DNA of 64,000 nucleotides, from assembly GCF_018691265.1 (NCBI RefSeq), contig NW_024881313.1, positions 32,853,518 to 32,917,517 of the forward strand, read 5' to 3'. The notes under the pieces are model-generated. The model was given only the letters and a program-made list of their open reading frames with translations. It did not search any database and had not been told where the DNA came from. Origin of the DNA: Tyto alba (lineage: Eukaryota > Chordata > Aves > Strigiformes > Tytonidae). This document shows, in pieces, positions 37,401 through 52,400 of the stretch (position 1 is the stretch's first letter; each line of letters opens with the position of its first letter). The position numbers and the translations under genes were made by a program.

Positions 37401-40400
37401 GACATTACATACTGAGAAGAAAATCAACAGATAAAACCACTGAGTGATGCAGTCCATAACTAAATTGTAGCAATAAATGTGTGAATGTAGCCCTCAAGGG
37501 TTATTGCTCAGGAAGTCTTTATTGTGCGTATACAGGGATAGCTGAATGAGAAGACCAGGTCTCAGCAGTATTATGTTCTTGAGTTGCGTGGAAGAGGGAA
37601 GTTTCGCCCACCTGTCAGCAATAAATGTGTCCTTGGATCTGTGACTTTATTCTTTCTAGCACTTCATGTCCTTAGAACCTGGTGGTTTTAGATTTTATTC
37701 TGAGCCTTATAGTGCTCACTAAAATGGGTTGTTAAGTCTTAACTTTGTCCTGTTTCAGACTCTTTATGACTTCTAGTGCAGTGGCATCTGGCCTTTCATT
37801 AGTGTTTTAGGTACTACCATAACGAAAAAAATATAGTTAATGGGAATAGCTTACAGTTGGTAGGTTTTTGACCCTGTTTAGGTAGAGGTAAGAGATTCCA
37901 CATTTTTGTCTTTTGTTTATGTTTTAATTTGGAGATTTAATGCTCAAAGTGGTTGTTAGATTTCTGAAGAAACAAGTCCTAGAAACATCCTTCATCAGTA
38001 GATGTATGGATCTAATAAGAGGCTTAAAGATTTTCATGTTGGCTTACCAATTCCGGTACTTACTTGATGGGCATTTGCCTGTCAGTTGTTAAAGGTGAAG
38101 TTTACTGTAGAAAGATTTAATACAATATAAAAGCACAATAATTTTGCCTCTTTCTTATAATTACATTTTAATATTCCACTGTGAAAGTTGTTTTCACTAG
38201 GGAGCTTCAGAAGGCGGAATGTTCTGTTCCCTGCTAACTGATGTTTGCAAAATCTTAGTAACTTGCAGTTGAAGGGAAGTAACAGAAAAATTAATCTGTA
38301 AGCAGCCTTTGTGAAGAAGAAAAGACAGTTTTGTGTATGAAAACCTCAGTTATAATGCCATAAAGAGGGCTGGTGATTTCTTTCTTAATTCTCTTGATAG
38401 CGGCAAAATAAAGAATGAGGAAGGTTTATTTTGCCATGGTCTTGTACAGGTGAAAGAGGGTCAGAGCACTGCTGAATTTTGGTTGCTGGGAGGAAAAAAA
38501 AGTGAGTTTTGTTGCCTTCCCTCTTTTGTTTTCCAGACTCATGTGGAACATGATTGTTGTGATGCTTGTAACTGCTTTAAGAGGGCCTATTTATTTTCTA
38601 TTCTTGGGAGAGTGCAAGCTGCAGTCAAACTGATGGACCTTTTAAAAGTTAAATACTGATCTATTGCTCCTTTATGTGCTAGGAGCAGATGTTAAGTCAG
38701 GAAGTAGACAACTGCACACTTTCAAAAGACCCAGTACTGAATCTCTACTTTAGGTGAGTTACTGAGCAACACAGTGAAATTTAGAATGTTCATCAGACCT
38801 GAATTTCTTGGACTATTCTGGATCATGGCAGCAATCTATTCTTAAGTTTTAAAGTGCTCTGGGCTTTGTTGTCAGCTTGCTATGTGCTGTCTCCTCTGGG
38901 TCTCAAAATTTAAGCATTGATGGTGCATCCGTCAACAGCACAGGGAAGACAATTTTATTAAATTTCAAAAATCTCAGTGTGTACTTGTAACACAATGGAC
39001 ATCTGTTTCTGTAGTCGTTTTTTTCAACAAGATAGGCATGTATCTTAAACACAAAATCTTACGAAAGTGTAGAAAAGTGAGAGAGGTGACAGAAGTCAGG
39101 TGGTCTGTCTGTCTTTCCCAGGTCACTTGTGTCAAACTGCTCTTATCTCCTGTTTCACAAGGCCCCTCCCATAGTGAAGATTTCATAGTCTCATCAGTCA
39201 ACTTCCAGTGCCTCACTATTGTGTTGCTAGAGTTTAATCCCATTGCCACGTTGCAGTCTAACCCTGTTTTGATTTAGCTGAGGTACTCTGAACAGAGAGA
39301 ACAAATTACTGTTCATTTGGCAGCCTTTAAGGGATTTGAAGATGTTTCGTCTTAGCTTGTTAAACACATCAATTCTGGTCTTTCAGTTTCCTCTTGTAAG
39401 TCATATCTATTAGGTCTGTAAAAATTCTCACTGCTCTTTTTCACATACTGTTTAATTTATCTATCTCTTCCATGCATTCGCAAACAAACCTGCATTGCTA
39501 CCAGAGATCTTGTTGAGTGTTGAAAGCGTGGTGGAAAACTTCATGTTAGTTTCAGGCTGTGTTTCTGTTTCTGTGTCCCAGTGTAATGTTTTCTCAGTTT
39601 GTGTTTCACAGTTAACTCCTAGATTTCTTCCCCCTCCCTGTATCTGTTGCCTAGCCAACTTGCAATGCAGTGTTATATACCTCAGGAGGAGAAAATCAGC
39701 TGTGGAAGATTTGATACTTGCTTATACTGACTTGCCTACTACTGTTTGCAGATAATCTCTCTAATACTTTGGTTTGTTGTTTTTCTTGATATATGAGCTT
39801 GTTCCTTGATATGGTTGTTGTTGAGTGCCTTTTGTGGACTTAGTAACGTACTGTATGCTAGGAAGCTTTCTACTTTTCAATCTTTGAGTAATTGCAAAGG
39901 GCAGGTTAGGTTCCAAAAGAAATCTTCAACCAAAAACTACTGTTTGTTTACCAAACTTAGTAATTTCTGAAACCTCTGGCTTCTGTATTGCTTTCTAACC
40001 TTTTTTGGGGGGTTGTTTGTTATTTTTGGGGTTTTTTTTTGTTTGTTTAAAGTTGTGCTTTTATTTCTTGCTTGTTTTAAATTAAGTCGTCTACCAGATG
40101 GCCATCTTTTATAAGTGTGCAAAAAAGGCACTTTAACTTTCACACAGGTGTCTGCTATTAACTTTCATGTTAGAATAACACACTTCTCTTGGTCTGTCTT
40201 ATTTTATAGAATTTCTTGTGCATCATAATACTTCTAGATTGTCTGTTGCTGACAGTAGAACAGATTTCTTCTTATTCTGTATTTCTAAGCATGGAAGATA
40301 AGCACTTAATAATGGAAGAATGCTCTTGATAATGACTTGACTTCTGTAAGCTAAGCATCCTGAGATGGGCTGAGGGAGATGTTCTGGGAAGAGGCAAGTT

Positions 40401-43400
40401 TATAATGTTACCAACACAGTCATAGTATTAGAGATTTCCTGATTCAGCTTGCGCCTCAGTTTTTTCCTGAGGCATACAACTTGAATTGGAAATGGACAAC
40501 GTGCTTTTAAAGATAGAAGTTTTTGAATGGTCAAATACTTGATAATATCTGAGAATTACTATGCACACCATTTAATTTCCTTCTCATGTCCCTCAGAAAA
40601 CTCTCATTTAAATTATTTTTCATCCTTGACACCTGCTTTCCAGTGTAAACGGCTTTTCTCCAGAATCGTGTCAGATCTTTTTTGGAGTCACTGCCTGTCT
40701 CTCTCAGGTAAGAAGTGAACCGTATTTCAGACTACTCCAATGTACAATATGTGTGCGATGCTTTGCTTTTTGAGGAGACATACCAGTTTTTCTGTTGTAT
40801 TAGGACTTTTTTTTCTGTTAGGTGAATTATTGTCTCGGACAGTTTTTCACTGAAAATAAGGGCATGGACTGAATGTTCAATCAGTAATTTATCTTGTATT
40901 CAGCTGTGTGGTGATTCTAAAATGCAGAGTACATGAGACTATAAAGTCTTTGCTCCTGTTCTTATATTTCTGCATTAACACAATGTTCAGTCAACATGTT
41001 GACCTACTTCTGCACTGAAACCTTAACAAGGTTACCAGTGAATAAAGCAAGTGAAAAGGTGGTGCTTCAGTGTTCATAGCCAGCTCTGTATATCTCTGTG
41101 TGTGCAGACGTACAGGATAAGGCCCTAGGTGCTGATGGAGTATATGCATATATGTGCTTAGACTTTTCAACAAATTATTCCTGTAATACTGTCACTAATT
41201 CGGAATGGTAGTGGCTTAAATACATGTGACTTTCTTGGCAGGGAAGGGGGGACATTGATGTGACTTAAATTGTTAGAAATAAACACTTCATGTGTTTACA
41301 GAGTCTATTATTTTGGGTCTACTTGTTAAAATTCAGTTTAATGAATTTAAACAGGTTGTATAAGATAAATAATTCCTGTTTGCTTGATCACTAACTTTTT
41401 TCTCATGTGGTAAGTAATACATTAGTGTTGAGTTTTACAGGAGTGAAGAATGTTTTCTCTTTCTCTGTGCAGGTTAAAAATGATTGTTTGATGTCTCTTC
41501 TTGTGTGTCTCCGTCACCCTTTTTTCTCTGTAACTTTCATGCTAATTTGGTATTTAAAAGTGATAGGTAATACATTAACCAGACTTGTAAATGGTATGTC
41601 ATGGATTGTACTAAAATTCTTCAAGCAGAAGGCGGCTGGTTGCATAGAACTAAAAGGCTTATTTACCTTCCTTTTAGGTTTCATCTGAAGACCGAAGTAC
41701 GCTATGGGCTTTGATTACTTTTTATGGAGGGAATTGCCAGCTGAGCCTCAATAATAAGTGTACTCATTTGATTGTGCCTGAGCCAAAGGGGGTAAGGGTT
41801 TATTACATGTACAATTCTTCTTCTTGTAGCTCTCATTAACTTTTGAATAATCAAAAATTTTCCATCTCCCTGAAGTTAGGATTCTTAAGACTGTTCATTA
41901 GTCTTGAACTGCTAAATTCAACACAATTATGCTTTGCAGCTATTCAGTTCCTATTTATTTTCTGCATGGCTTTAAGCCTGATTAATTCAGAAGATGCCCA
42001 ATTTCATATCAGTATTTGTATTTCTGGTTGAATTAATGCATTTTATTCTTTATTCTGTTTGTCTTAACCTAATTTTGACATGTCATAATCATTAGTGATT
42101 GTGATTTGTAATTCTGTAGATACAGAATCAGTGAAGAAAAATGAAGGACAGAATTGAAAACTTGGGTAAAATGCCATTTAGTGTTATGAGGGAGAAAGGA
42201 ATAAAGAGAGCAGAAGGAGGAACAGGGTTGGTTTTGACTTTATTTTTCTTAAAGAGAACTCTCAAAATCCCTCCACTCACTCCTCTTAAAGAGAGATGGT
42301 AGGATAAACAGTACACAGCATTCCTGTCCAAGTGCTGATGAAGTAGTCATATTTCAAATCACTCCCATTATAGCATCATAGAATATCTCAGGTTGGAAGG
42401 GGGCCCATAAGGATCATTGAGTCCAACTCTCTGCTCCTCACAGGACCACCTAAAACTAATCCAGATGCTCCCTGAACTCTGACAGACTTGACCACGTTGC
42501 TGGGGAGCCTCTTCCAGTGACCGATCACCCTCTCAGTGAAGAGCCTTTTCCTAATCTGAACTAATGTGAGTTTCCCCTGACGCAGCCTCATTCCATTTCC
42601 TCATGTCCTGTCATTGGTCACAGAAGAGAGGAGATCTGCACCTCCCCCTCCCCTGCCACCCTTGAGGGAGCTGTAGACTACGATGAGATCACCCCTCAGC
42701 CTTGTCTTCTCTAAACTGACCAAACCAAGTGACCTCAGCTGCTCCTTATAAGTCTAGCTCTTGGGACCTTTCACCATCTTGGTCATCGTCCTCTGGACAC
42801 ACTTGAATAGTTTGATGTCCTTCCCAGCTAAATTGAGGCACCCAAAACTGCACACAGCACTCGAGGTGGAGCTGCACCGTGCAGTGTACAGTGGGACAAT
42901 CACCCTCCCTGACTGGCTGGCTGTGCTGTACTTGATGCACCCCGGGACACGGTTGTCCCTTTTGGCTGCTGGGGCACACTGTTAATTCACATTCAACATA
43001 CCATCAACCCAGACCTCTTTCCATGGGGCTGCTCTCCAGCCTCTTGTCCCCCAGTTTGTACACATAAGTAGGACTATCCCATCCCAGGTGCAGAATCCGG
43101 CACTTGCTCTGGCTAAATTACATACAGTTGGTGATTGCCCAGCTCTGTCCAAATCTCTCTAAGGCTTCTCTACCTGCAAGGTGATCCACAGCTCCCCCTA
43201 ATTTAGTATCATCATTTGACTTCCTACTCCCATGTAGGAAGTCAAATGTTGTTGTCTTTATGGAAATGGAGAAACTGAATTGGAAAAATCATGTAACTGG
43301 CTAAAGGCAGCATTGAGCACATCAAAACAGCCTCCTCTACTGTAATAGCTCACTGAAACTTCATGAAGTATCAGGTTCTTCTCTTCCTGAAGAAGAAATA

Positions 43401-46400
43401 CAGTTGTAATTGATTTGAGGGGGGGTGTGTGTGTGTCTGTTCAGAGACTGAAAATACTTAAAACAAATCGAAGCTCACTTAAAAAAGATTTCTTGGATGC
43501 TTTTAGGTAAGATGGTAGATGGAGAAAGGTTTTGGTTTTGTTTTTTGTGTTTTATTTTTTGCCTAATAACATGAGCACATTTCCATCACCATTTTTTTAA
43601 ATTTCAAATGAGTGGAAGGTATCACACAGGTTAGTTATTTGAACATCAGTAACTCGAAGATCAGGTTCTATACACTACCTCCTTACATAAAGCATAAAAC
43701 TTTGTCAAGTCTGTCTGTAATGTTGTTTTATACAAACTGAGTATTTTATTTTACCACCAGTGACGCTTTTTGTATTTTGGAGTTAATGTAGGCTACCTAA
43801 TACTAAGAGAAAAACATGTGGCTAGTAGGATGACAGTAGACTTATGTGTGCAATACATAGGAAAGTGCTTTAGAATAAAACATGGGCTGGCACTGGGAGA
43901 AGAGAAAGTGTGGACGTGGGAAATGCTTGCTTTTTCTTCCCTGTTTCGTTTAAAACTATAAGAACCTTTGTAGGTTTGTTTTGGGGGTGGGAGGCATAGT
44001 GGTGGTGGTGTTTTTTGGGGAGGGTTTGAGTGTATGATCTTCCTTCTGTGGAAAATTTAGAAGGGTGTACTGAACATCACCCTAGTTGTCTCCTCCATCA
44101 CAACAAGATAAAATGCTTGGACAAAGAGCTTTGCTACCTAATTTTTTTTTTTTTTAAGAGGCTGATAAACATTTAAGAAGTGTTGCCTTAAATCATAAGC
44201 TTTTTGAAGCAAAGGCTGCTGTCTTGAACTTGCCAGTCAAGAAACTGAGAAAAAAACCACATTAGCATTTCGTATCTGTAGGATAAAATATCTATCTTGT
44301 TTAATTTACATAATCATTGAATGGGAACAATTTTATAGACTGATTACTTAAAATGCTTCTAATCCTGCTGCTCTGACATATTACTACAAGAGAATCTGCA
44401 GCAGTTTGTAACGAGAACGGTTTTGACACTAGTGAAAACTTAAATGATTGCTTTGACTAGACACAAGATGATAAAACAAGGTTCTTAATAATTCTCACCA
44501 CAAAGAAAGAATGAAAACTCATATCTGCAAATAAACTTGGTTTCATCTGTAATCTCTTTATTGTGTATGAATGACAGTTTAATTGTAGAAAATAACTCTA
44601 GAGAATCATTAAATTAAATTAATTTCCTCTGAGTGTGCTGGTTGTTAATTTATATTGTTTGACATACAAAGAAAATCCCAGTTCAATCACTTCTAAATAT
44701 TGGATCCTGAAATTAGTTTCAAATATTCCAAAGAAAGTTTTCTTTTTTTTTTTTTTTCCCCCCCACTGTCTTGATATTTGTGAGGGTTTTCCATGAAGGA
44801 GCATGTTTGAGTAAATAGAGCACTGATTCTGTGTCTATTTCTATTTCTTAGGAAAGGAATCAGTTAAGTTTTACTAGTTTTATATATCTGCAAATGATGG
44901 AATGATAAGGAAGGAGGGAGGGATAAAGTGTTCTACTTTATCAGCATCCTAACCTCTCATTGAAATGGATTTACCTAATACTTGGATAGAAGTGTAACTT
45001 TCAAGTTGAAGGCAGCATTACAGTTTGCTGCTTCTGAGAAGGTGTATGGGATATATCCAACTGGTTTCCAATTTGTATTCCAGCTGAAATGCATTTTCTT
45101 CAGTGATCACCTTGTAAATATTTGTTTCCATTGTGGAATTCTGTTTTTTCCCTAAATACTTTTTCATGGTGTTTTTTCTTTTTTTTTTTTTTTTTTTCTT
45201 TTAGTGGAGAAAATATAAGTATAAACTGTATTTAGACTTACCTTAACATCCATCTAAAAATGAGCTGCATCTTAGTGTTGACTGCAGTGTTCCTAGTTGC
45301 TGGAATTCTGAAGGCTTTCCCAGAACCAAATTAATGATTTTCAAATCCTTTGGTGATAGGGTTTGTGAAGAATTTGGGGAGTGGTGTTTTTGCAAGTGAA
45401 CACTTAATCTTCTGCACTTGTGTCTTCTGAGTTCTTTATATTGTAAATGTGGAGGGTTTTGTTTCAAACTCTTGGAACTTGTGGTTATGCACAGTAGTGT
45501 AGTTTCTCCTGTTAGTTCTGGGAGAGATCACTTTCTGTTATTGGACAGCCTCTGTGATCTGCCTCTCCATGCTCTATGCCTGACATCAAAAAAGTTATTT
45601 GGGATTTTTTGTCTTCAAATAAAATCTTTTTTTTTTTTTTTCCCCAGGAAAAATATGAATGTGCTTGTAAACGGGACAGCATTAAAATTGTGACACCAGA
45701 CTGGGTACTGGATTCTATAGCTGATAAGACTAAAAAAGAAGAGACTCCGTATCATCCTCGTCTAATTATATACGAGGAGGAAGAAGAGGAGGAGGAAGAA
45801 GAGGAGGAAGAAGCAGAAAACGAAGAACAAGATTCTCAAAATGAAGCTAGTACTGATGAAAAATTATCAAGCCCAGCATCTTCTCGAGAAGGTTCACCTT
45901 TGGGTGATCAAGTTTTTTCACCAAAATCTACTACTGCTGATAAGGCGAAAGGGGAACTGATGTTTGATGATTCTTCAGATTCCTCTCCAGAAAAGCAAGA
46001 AAGAAATTTGAATTGGACACCAGCTGAAGTCCCACAGGCATCTGCAGCAAAGCGTAGGTTGCCTCAAGGGAAAGACTCTGGGTTAATTAATTTATGTGCC
46101 AATGTCCCACCAGTGCCAGGTAATATTTTGCCTCCGGATATGAGAGGCAATCTAATGGCTTCAGTACAAGGTGCCCAAAGTTCTGATCGACAAGAAATGA
46201 TGGCTACGTGGAGTCCAGCCGTGCGGACATTAAGGAATATTACTAATAGTGCTGATATTCAGCAGATTAATAGACCATCAAATGTAGCACATGTAAGTGT
46301 TGGATTTTTAATTTATAAGATACTGGACTTTTTCTTAAGAACCGTCATATCCAACAACTTCAATTTCCTTTCATTGTTCTCTAAATGTACAAAGGATTAA

Positions 46401-49400
46401 AAGTTTCCCATGTTAGAAGTTGTAGCTAAATTAGTAACCTCTCCATAATAAGTAACTTTATTCCTAGCAGGTTCACAGAAGTAAGAATGCATTTGGAAAA
46501 AATGTTTGGAAGAGTAAAGCTGTGTTTAACTATAGCATGGTTTAGAGTTTCAGTAAGAGAAAAAAAATAATTAGTTAATTCAGAATTATTTGGCTAGTTC
46601 AGGAAACCTGATTTCGTACCCATCAAGCTTTTCATTCAGTGCAAGAAATTATTTGTGCTATAAACACTAAACTGTGAAATTGATCTCACAGTAGGTTCAG
46701 TTCTATATTGTGTTCTGCTGGGCATCGTTAAGTTGTTACATCGTATGAGCAGGATTAAAATGTAGAAGTCCTAGCTTACAAGTTCTTACGCCACTTGTAT
46801 AGTTGAAATAATTGCAGCTTTTGTATTGAATTTATTTTTAGAAGAAAAGAAAAAGGGAGTGAGCATGCACTGAAATAACTAGCAGCATTGAAATTCTTAG
46901 ATGCTAATGGGAAGGGAGGAACATGAGAAAAGTAGGTGCTGGTAAATGTTAAATGCATCTTTTACTTAAATAATTGCACTGATGCATTTATTTGGATGTT
47001 CATCTGATGGTAAAACTTTCAAAGGTGTCTGAATAATATAGAAGCTTACAGCTAGTACTTAAACACAAAAAGAGGAGTCACTCAGAAATCTTGGTTCCTT
47101 GTTGACCGTATGACTTCTGAATATGAAATGGAAATACAGGCTTCATTTTAAAACTCAGTCTTAGATTCCTCTTCTCGGTGCCTTGAATTGTTTAAGGACT
47201 GAGCAGAACTGCCAACGTCCTGGTCGGTTGGCCAGTGGTGGTGAGTTGGCTGATGCTTTCACGTCTGAACACTTAATCTTCTACAGCCCAGTCACTGTAC
47301 TATCAAATACTCTTTAGTGGTGTCCCTGTGAAAGTATTTTTCTGTAAGTAATATTCATTAGAGCTACAGGGCAGTTGATGGTACCATGCTTCAGCTAGAC
47401 TTCATTCTCCACAAGTCTGAGGGACTTGTCTGTGGTGTGCAAGCACTCTTCTCAGGAACTTTATCAGGCTGCCGTGCAGGTTGCCACGCTAGCTCCATGT
47501 GGAGAAAAGCTTTGCATCTTAGAATTTGTGAATCTGCTTCCTAGAGGGAGGAATACCAATTCTACCTTTTTACCTTACAACTTCCCTCTTGCTAGATTAA
47601 ATTGTACTTTGTATCCTGCTTGGGTACCAGTGTTGGGTGGATTCCATGTTTTGTTTCATAATCTTGGAAAGTTAGTGTTTACTTTGAACCTCAGATTTCT
47701 ACTGAATGGCAAGATCTGTAATAATAAGGTATTTTGCAGGTAGAAAAGTACTTTCTGAATATAGCCCTAGGATACTTTTGAAAGTTTTATCCCTTTACTT
47801 TGAAATACGTGTCCTGAAGTTTCTGTAATTTTGACTTTTGGGACTTCTTGTGGAGAGCAGCATGAAGGTACCTCCTCATACTGAGCCACGGAAACATTCT
47901 TTTTGTGTATGTTATTTTTAGTTATTGAATGTTTATACTGTGGTCCTGTCTAGACATTAGTGATGGGGAATGCATTGGTAATTGTGGTTGTAAATGTATG
48001 CTACACCAACAACATCAAAATTACTTAGATGAAACCTGAGGTGTTTTGAAGGACATTGTAAAAAACACTTTGAGCCACCTCTGATGAAGAAAGAGTCGAT
48101 GGACATTTCATCAAGAGGATACAGTTAATTGGCTTTGTGTTTTACTGATGTGCTTTGATTACGCTGTCTCGCACACACGCATCACTGAAGTTTACTGTGA
48201 TGAAATAGTGTGGATGAAGGAAACAAGCTTTGCAAGATTCACCAAAGCTGATTTCATGTTTAAAAGACTTTACAGATGGCAAGTCTAGAGTTTCCTGTTG
48301 CTCCTTCTGATTTTTAATAGGTAGCTTATATTGAAATATTTTAATAAATATGTAGACCTCATCCTAATCTGTTAGGAAGTTGCCTAATCTTCCCTCTTCT
48401 GATGCTTTAAAAACCTGATAACTGTGTCTGCTTAGTGTGAAATGATTCTTCCTTTAACAGTGAGTTATACATCTAAAAATGAAATTAAATTTAAGATTAC
48501 TTCAGCATTCTGTAGAAACCTAAAATACATTGTTTTTAAGTACGGGGTGGTTAGTTTTTTTTCCTCCAAGAAACTATTAGTGCTAAGCAGATTAATGTTT
48601 TTCTTTGTATTTTGGGATTCAGTTTAAAAAAATAGAGCTAAATATTCCTGAATTGGTTCAAAAGAAAGCAAGGTTATATTAAGTTTCCGTGTTTCAAACA
48701 GGACTACTAATTAGAGGCATTATTAGCAATTTTTAAGTTAAATAAGATTATGGCAGTAAACTTGGAATTTAATGATCCAACATGATAGTAAAATTAATAT
48801 TGCAATTGATTTCAGTTGATCATTGTAATTATTAATATGTTAATAGTCATAATGCTATTGGAGATACCATGAATAATACAGGGATAGGTTTGAATTTTAA
48901 ATTTTGCTAAAATGTGCATTGCCTTAGATGAGGAGCCACATGTAGCTCCATGCTTTTCTGTGTGCAAGACCGGTCTTTTCATTTTGCTATTAAGAGTTAA
49001 AGATTTTTGTTTAGCTCACAATATATTTAAGCATTAAGATTCTTTTGAGAATTGAATTTTCCCAGTAGTTCTTTAAATATTTTTAAAAGTGAATGACAAC
49101 AAAAAGGTCACAAAACTAATCTTTGTTTTCTAGATATTACAATCACTTTCAGCACCTACAAAAAGTTTAGAACAACAAGTAAATCATAGCCAACAGGGAC
49201 ATCCAAATGCGGTGCTGTTTAGTCAAGTGAAACTAACACCAGAGACACATTTATTACAGCAGTCACATCAAGCACAGCAGCAACAGCACCATCCTCTTTT
49301 ACACCTTCAACCTCAACAACTTATGCAGCTACAACAGCAGCAGCAGCAGCAACCCCAGATTTCCCAGCAGACTTTCCAACAGCAGCAGCCTCATCAGTTT

Positions 49401-52400
49401 TCACAACAGCAACAGCAAGTTCATCAGCAGCACCAGTTCGCACAACAGCAGCTTCAGTTTCCACAGCAGCAGTTACATGCTCAACAGCAGCTACACCGGC
49501 CTCAGCAACAGCTCCAATTCCAACAGCAGCATGCTTTGCAACAGCAACTTCATCAGTTGCAGCAGCAGCAGCTACAGCAGCAACAGTTGCAGCAGCTGCA
49601 GCAACAGAACCTCCAACATCAGCAGCTGCAACATCAGCAGCAGCAGCTGCAGCAGCAGCAACACTTACAGCGATTACACCAACAGCATCAGCAACAGCAA
49701 CTGCAGAATCAGGCAACACAACACTTAACTCAGACTTCTCAAACACTACAGCATCAAGTTGCAGCTCAGCAGCCACAACATCACCAGCAGCAACAGCAGC
49801 AACTGCAACAGCAGCCGCTTTTTGGACACGATCCAGCAGCGGAGAGTTAGTAATTATTGCCTTCTGTTCCTGGAAAAAAGTGGCCAATGTCATGACATAA
49901 TGTGGGTTAGAATATAAATGGGATTGTAAGACTTAGAAATGCCATTTGTGGCTCAGGACCTGTTTTACTAATTTTTAGGCAAACAGATTATAACTAAGGA
50001 TGATCCAGAAATCTGGAAAGCATGACTGCACTGAGGACGTTTTCTTTTCAAATGTATAGTTCATGCCACTAGCATATAAATGATACTATGAGAACAGTGT
50101 TAGTCTATGCATACCATAAATTTTTTAATATTTTTTTTTCCTTTGGAAGAGGGGAAGCAGAAAGCTTTCAAACAGCGTAACAACTGGAAAGACAGCTTAA
50201 ATTTTAGAAATACTAGTAAAATAATGAGGATTCAGTATCAGATAGAAAGTTGTCATACCCTGCTTTGAATTCTGTCCATGCTAGTAGAACTGAAAGCTTT
50301 TTGATTGTTTTGTCTTTTCATAGCTGATCTGTATAAAAGAGTAAGTTACCGTATGTTTTCTTTAGGTGCCCCTTCCTTCTACCCCTTTAGCCCCCTTCCT
50401 TCAGGAAAAAAACTACCCAGAACAAAAAAAAATCGTGGGCTGAATTATGCCTTTAGATGTGGCTGTCAGCATTGCAATTTTGGATATTACTTTTCTCAAG
50501 AAAGATTTACTTTAAAATTGAATGACATTTATAACCTGGTAATAGGAAAGATTAGTGTAGCAAATATGCTCTGAGGTGAACTCTTCAGACTTGTAAGTAT
50601 TTAATTTTTTGTTCTTTTATGTGCCAAACTATTCCAGTTCCAGAAGAATATTTCCTGCTGGGCTGTGTCTTTGCAATTGCTGATTACCCAGAACAGATGT
50701 CTGACAAACAGCTGTTAGCAACCTGGAAACGGGTAAGATTCTGCTCTATTTTTAAAAAGCTGTGATAGCATAATGTCGTAGTAACTAAAATTCGAAAGAA
50801 AACGTTGGAAGTATTTTAGCAGTCTTCACTTTTCTTTACGTATCCTTTTGTGTAATATTTGTGTTACAACCTAAAAACCATTATTCAACTGCAGCTGACC
50901 AGAAAAAGTGATAAAAATGCTTTAAATGTGCAGCCTGGTTGAATTAGGTCCTTAGCTGTAACATCAGCTAGCCTTAACTATTTCCTGACTATTTATGCTT
51001 TTAATCAGGCAGTTGTAGTGCAGCAGATGTAATAAAGCATTGCTATCTGTCTTTAATTTGATTGTACAAAAAGACTTTTTTTGCATATAATCTTGGCATT
51101 TAGTAGCCTGTGAGGTATCCACCTCAGTGAATAAGATGGAGGAATAGAGTGTTTCTATTTTTTGCCAACTTCTATTTTTCAGAAAAATCTGATTGTATCC
51201 TTTCCTAAATGAGAGGACTTTGATGTTCTTCAGAAACTTCTGATGGATTTTATAGTTGAATTTTCCCTACAATTTTGCATAATCAAGTAAGCTGTTGACA
51301 TTTTTAACAGCACTTGTGTTTATTACTGAGATAGATTTGAATAGTTCATGAAGAAATGTTTGATAGTTATACTGCAAAAATAAAAAACGTGAGAAGGGTT
51401 ATTTTTGTTTATATATCTTTATTTGTTTGTTTGTTTGTTTGTTTTTCATTGATTCTAAAAAAATTCTACACACTTTTTGTAGCTCAGTGAAAAGGTGCAT
51501 ATTTAATTTTGTTTTCTCCATTTCATTTTTTCTTCAAAAATGTTCTTAAGCTAGATAACACATCTTTTTTTGTGGGGGGTAACTCTTCAGTGCAATGGTG
51601 CTAATGGTGTCAGTGTCCTAAAGTGTAGGCTTTCATTTCAGACTGTTTGTTTCTTATGGTAATTTAAAAATTGTTACATATATTAGAAGTTCTGGGTTTG
51701 TTCTCTTACCAGATCATTCAAGCACATGGTGGGACAGTGGACCCTACCCTTACAAGCAGATGTACACATCTTCTTTGTGAAAGCCAAGTCAGTAACATGT
51801 ATGCTCAGGTAAGCAAACTAGTAAGATGTATTCATGCATGCTTTAATTTTATTACTGGAAAGGTAGGGCTTTTCAGTATGTACTTCATGCTTAGATCGCA
51901 AGTATAAAATTAAAGTTTTCAACTGTGTGCTTTTTAATGATTTGTGGTTTATGGTATAATAAACTTTTATAATGCATGTACTAGATTTATTCCAGAAAAC
52001 ACTAAGAAAGATGCTATGAGAAGGAGAATTCTGTAAAAGCAGAGAAAAACAAATTATTAAAATGGAAGCCTTGTATTGTAGAAAAAGGTTAAAATAAAGA
52101 TGTATTTTGTTTTTTCAAAGCTGTTTATGCATGTATTCATAGGCTTTAAGAGAAAGGAAGAGATGTATTACAGCACATTGGCTGAACTCAATCTTGAAGA
52201 AGAAAAAAATGGTACCACCTCATCGAGCCCTTCATTTTCCAGTGGCATTTCCACCAGGAGGAAAGCCGTGCTCTCAACATGTAAGAAGGAAAAGCTTACT
52301 TCTGAAGAATGTTTGCTTCATTACATGAGCAGCATTAAAATAAAGCTAGAAAATGCTTACTCAGAGTAAAATGCACATTTCTTTTGTCTCGGAAGAAAAG

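Larger units (their letters stand above)
40708..45647 (+). other. PAXIP1: PAXIP1 introns 4 and 5
   Basis: Intron 4 is 40708-41677 and intron 5 is 41792-45647, with exon 5 between. Intron 5 contains the minus-orientation CR1 fragment and adjoining hairpin, plus T-rich runs near 44140-44156, 44741-44757 and 45177-45198. No extra exon is supported. Confidence 0.7.

Noticed and set aside
52100..52369. 89-codon frame overlapping PAXIP1 exon 10
   Set aside because: Different phase from the real exon; the splice-consistent frame encodes conserved BRCT3 sequence.
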